Shown here one piece after another: positions 18,408-19,367 of a stretch of 19,367 bases of DNA (the first letter of the stretch is position 1; every line of letters begins with the position of its first letter). The notes under the pieces were generated by a model that searched no databases, was not told where the DNA came from, and was given only the letters and a program-made list of their open reading frames with translations. Made by a program: the position numbers and the translations under genes. Source of the stretch: Flammula alnicola (Eukaryota > Basidiomycota > Agaricomycetes > Agaricales > Strophariaceae); assembly GCA_015499995.1 (NCBI GenBank), contig JADNRV010000652.1, positions 1 to 19,367 of the forward strand, in the 5' to 3' direction.

Positions 18408-19367
18408 CTACAAATTAGGAGGGACAAATTGCCACGGTGTACATGTGCACGAAAATATGCGGGCCTGTGCTCGAGCCAGAGCTGTGAAGCTTAGAAGAAG
18501 CATCTTGAAGAGCAGATGCCACCTCCCCTCATAATGCGTCCTCCAGGTCGCGGAGGACACTAACGTTAACTGCCACACTCCCATAAGAGGTCTCCAAGTG
18601 CAGAACATTCCGTGCGATCCAAGCAACGTAATATCAGTTAACTTACCGCTGAGCCAATGGTAACAGCAGCAGCACTTCCTGCTGACAGCGACGGCTCTCT
18701 CGAACGTCGTCGCCTGCACAAATAGTCCCATATGTTGTAAGTACATTAGACACATCGTGGAAAAAAAACAGACGAACAACATACTACAGGCTCTATGTCA
18801 ATTCAGAGAAGCAGCCCCTCGGTCTGACTTTGAATGCCATATTTCACGCAACGAGACCCAGGAAAGAAGTGGGACAGGAGTCCCATTAGAGTCGTCTCCG
18901 CATGACTATGATGAGTTGAAAGAATGGCCTCAGTAGTAGCGCGAACCTCAGGGCTTACAGAGGGATATCGGCGGAAGAATTCTTCACTGATCTCACAAGA
19001 CGCGGTCTTGTCGCTGCTCCGAGGAACCTCGACCAGCCCAATTTCGAGCTGTTCGGAGACTCGAAGGCTTAAAGTCAGGTCGGAAAAATTCATGATAGCG
19101 GCCTTCCATGCCACAATAGCCGCAAGTCTCGGAGAACTTGGTGTTCTTCACTTTCCGTGGACTCTCATAGCATGTCATTTGTGCGCAACAGCGTCAATGC
19201 AGCGCGAAATTCAACACATCACGGCTCACCAGCTTCCGCGTTCTCTGCGAGAGCGAACAAATAAACTAAGCTGGGACACATGGAACGGTATAAATTACAT
19301 ACCGCCTGCAGTGCTGAGGTGGAATGTAGACTCGGACGCAAGTGATGTCTTGGTTGAAAGGGTCTTG
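18408..19367 (-). pseudogene. OTT_1508-like deaminase, copy B (decayed, cut by window end)
   Basis: It is a tandem paralogue of copy A on the same strand. It keeps recognisable blocks: TKTSLA at the window edge, LTLSLRVSEQLEIGLVEVPR, EEFFRRYPS, HAETTLMGLL, ATTFERAVAVSRKCCCCYHW and LTDITLLGSHG. Both zinc motifs are present (HAE and CCCC). Lesions relative to copy A: the acceptor AG of the second shared intron is AA (19179-19180), a TGA replaces an Arg codon (19165-19167), one base is missing at about 19118-19122, there is a TGA at 18803-18805 before the next donor, a frameshift at about 18590, and a TGA replaces a Trp codon at 18529-18531. Nonsense changes as well as indels make true decay likely. 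The 5' part lies outside the window. Confidence 0.75.
19230..19244 (-). other. 15-nt microexon counterpart in copy B
   Basis: AGAACGCGGAAGCTG lies between TCGCAG and GTGAGC. It has the same length and phase as the copy A microexon and encodes ENAEA, although the following intron has lost its acceptor. Confidence 0.55.

Overview
The window looks like nuclear DNA from a basidiomycete fungus, probably an Agaricomycete. The genes are split by short introns (about 45-75 nt) with GTNNGT-type donors and CAG/TAG acceptors, start codons sit in CCACCATGG-like contexts, and the recognisable families are fungal: an F-box-like protein, a very large DUF6606/DUF3638/DUF3645 protein, and OTT_1508-like deaminases that are expanded in mushrooms. 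No rRNA, tRNA or CRISPR array was recognised.

Left part (1-5,242). A 5'-partial F-box-like gene on the minus strand (1-286) diverges from a three-exon gene for a secreted Ala/His-rich protein (834-1972). A 719-bp non-autonomous transposon follows (2233-2951), with perfect 34-bp terminal inverted repeats and an 8-bp target duplication, so it is hAT-like. It sits at the 5' edge of an unrecognised, apparently multi-exon gene (about 2,960-4,670) whose reading frame is broken several times.

Centre (5,243-15,008). One giant gene in nine exons fills the centre. Its layout is an N-terminal DUF6606-type region, a long middle, a DUF3638 core with SecA/helicase-like motifs GEGKS and DESD, DUF3645, and a long conserved C-terminus, about 3,100 residues in all. 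Homology can be followed end to end, but only by changing frame about twelve times. Ten of those steps are single-base deletions, most in homopolymers, and eight fall in about 0.9 kb (12.90-13.81 kb). This looks more like unpolished long-read sequence than ordinary gene decay, although decay is not excluded.

Right part (15,009-19,367). Two tandem minus-strand paralogues encode OTT_1508-like deaminases with HAE and CxxC zinc motifs. The inner copy (16,021-18,037) is nearly intact. The outer copy (18,408-19,367, cut by the window edge) has several stops, frameshifts and a lost splice acceptor and is a pseudogene. Both share a 15-nt microexon at the same place. The giant ATPase-like gene and the deaminase gene are convergent neighbours. 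A shared role, for example in nucleic-acid surveillance or genome defence, is only a hypothesis.
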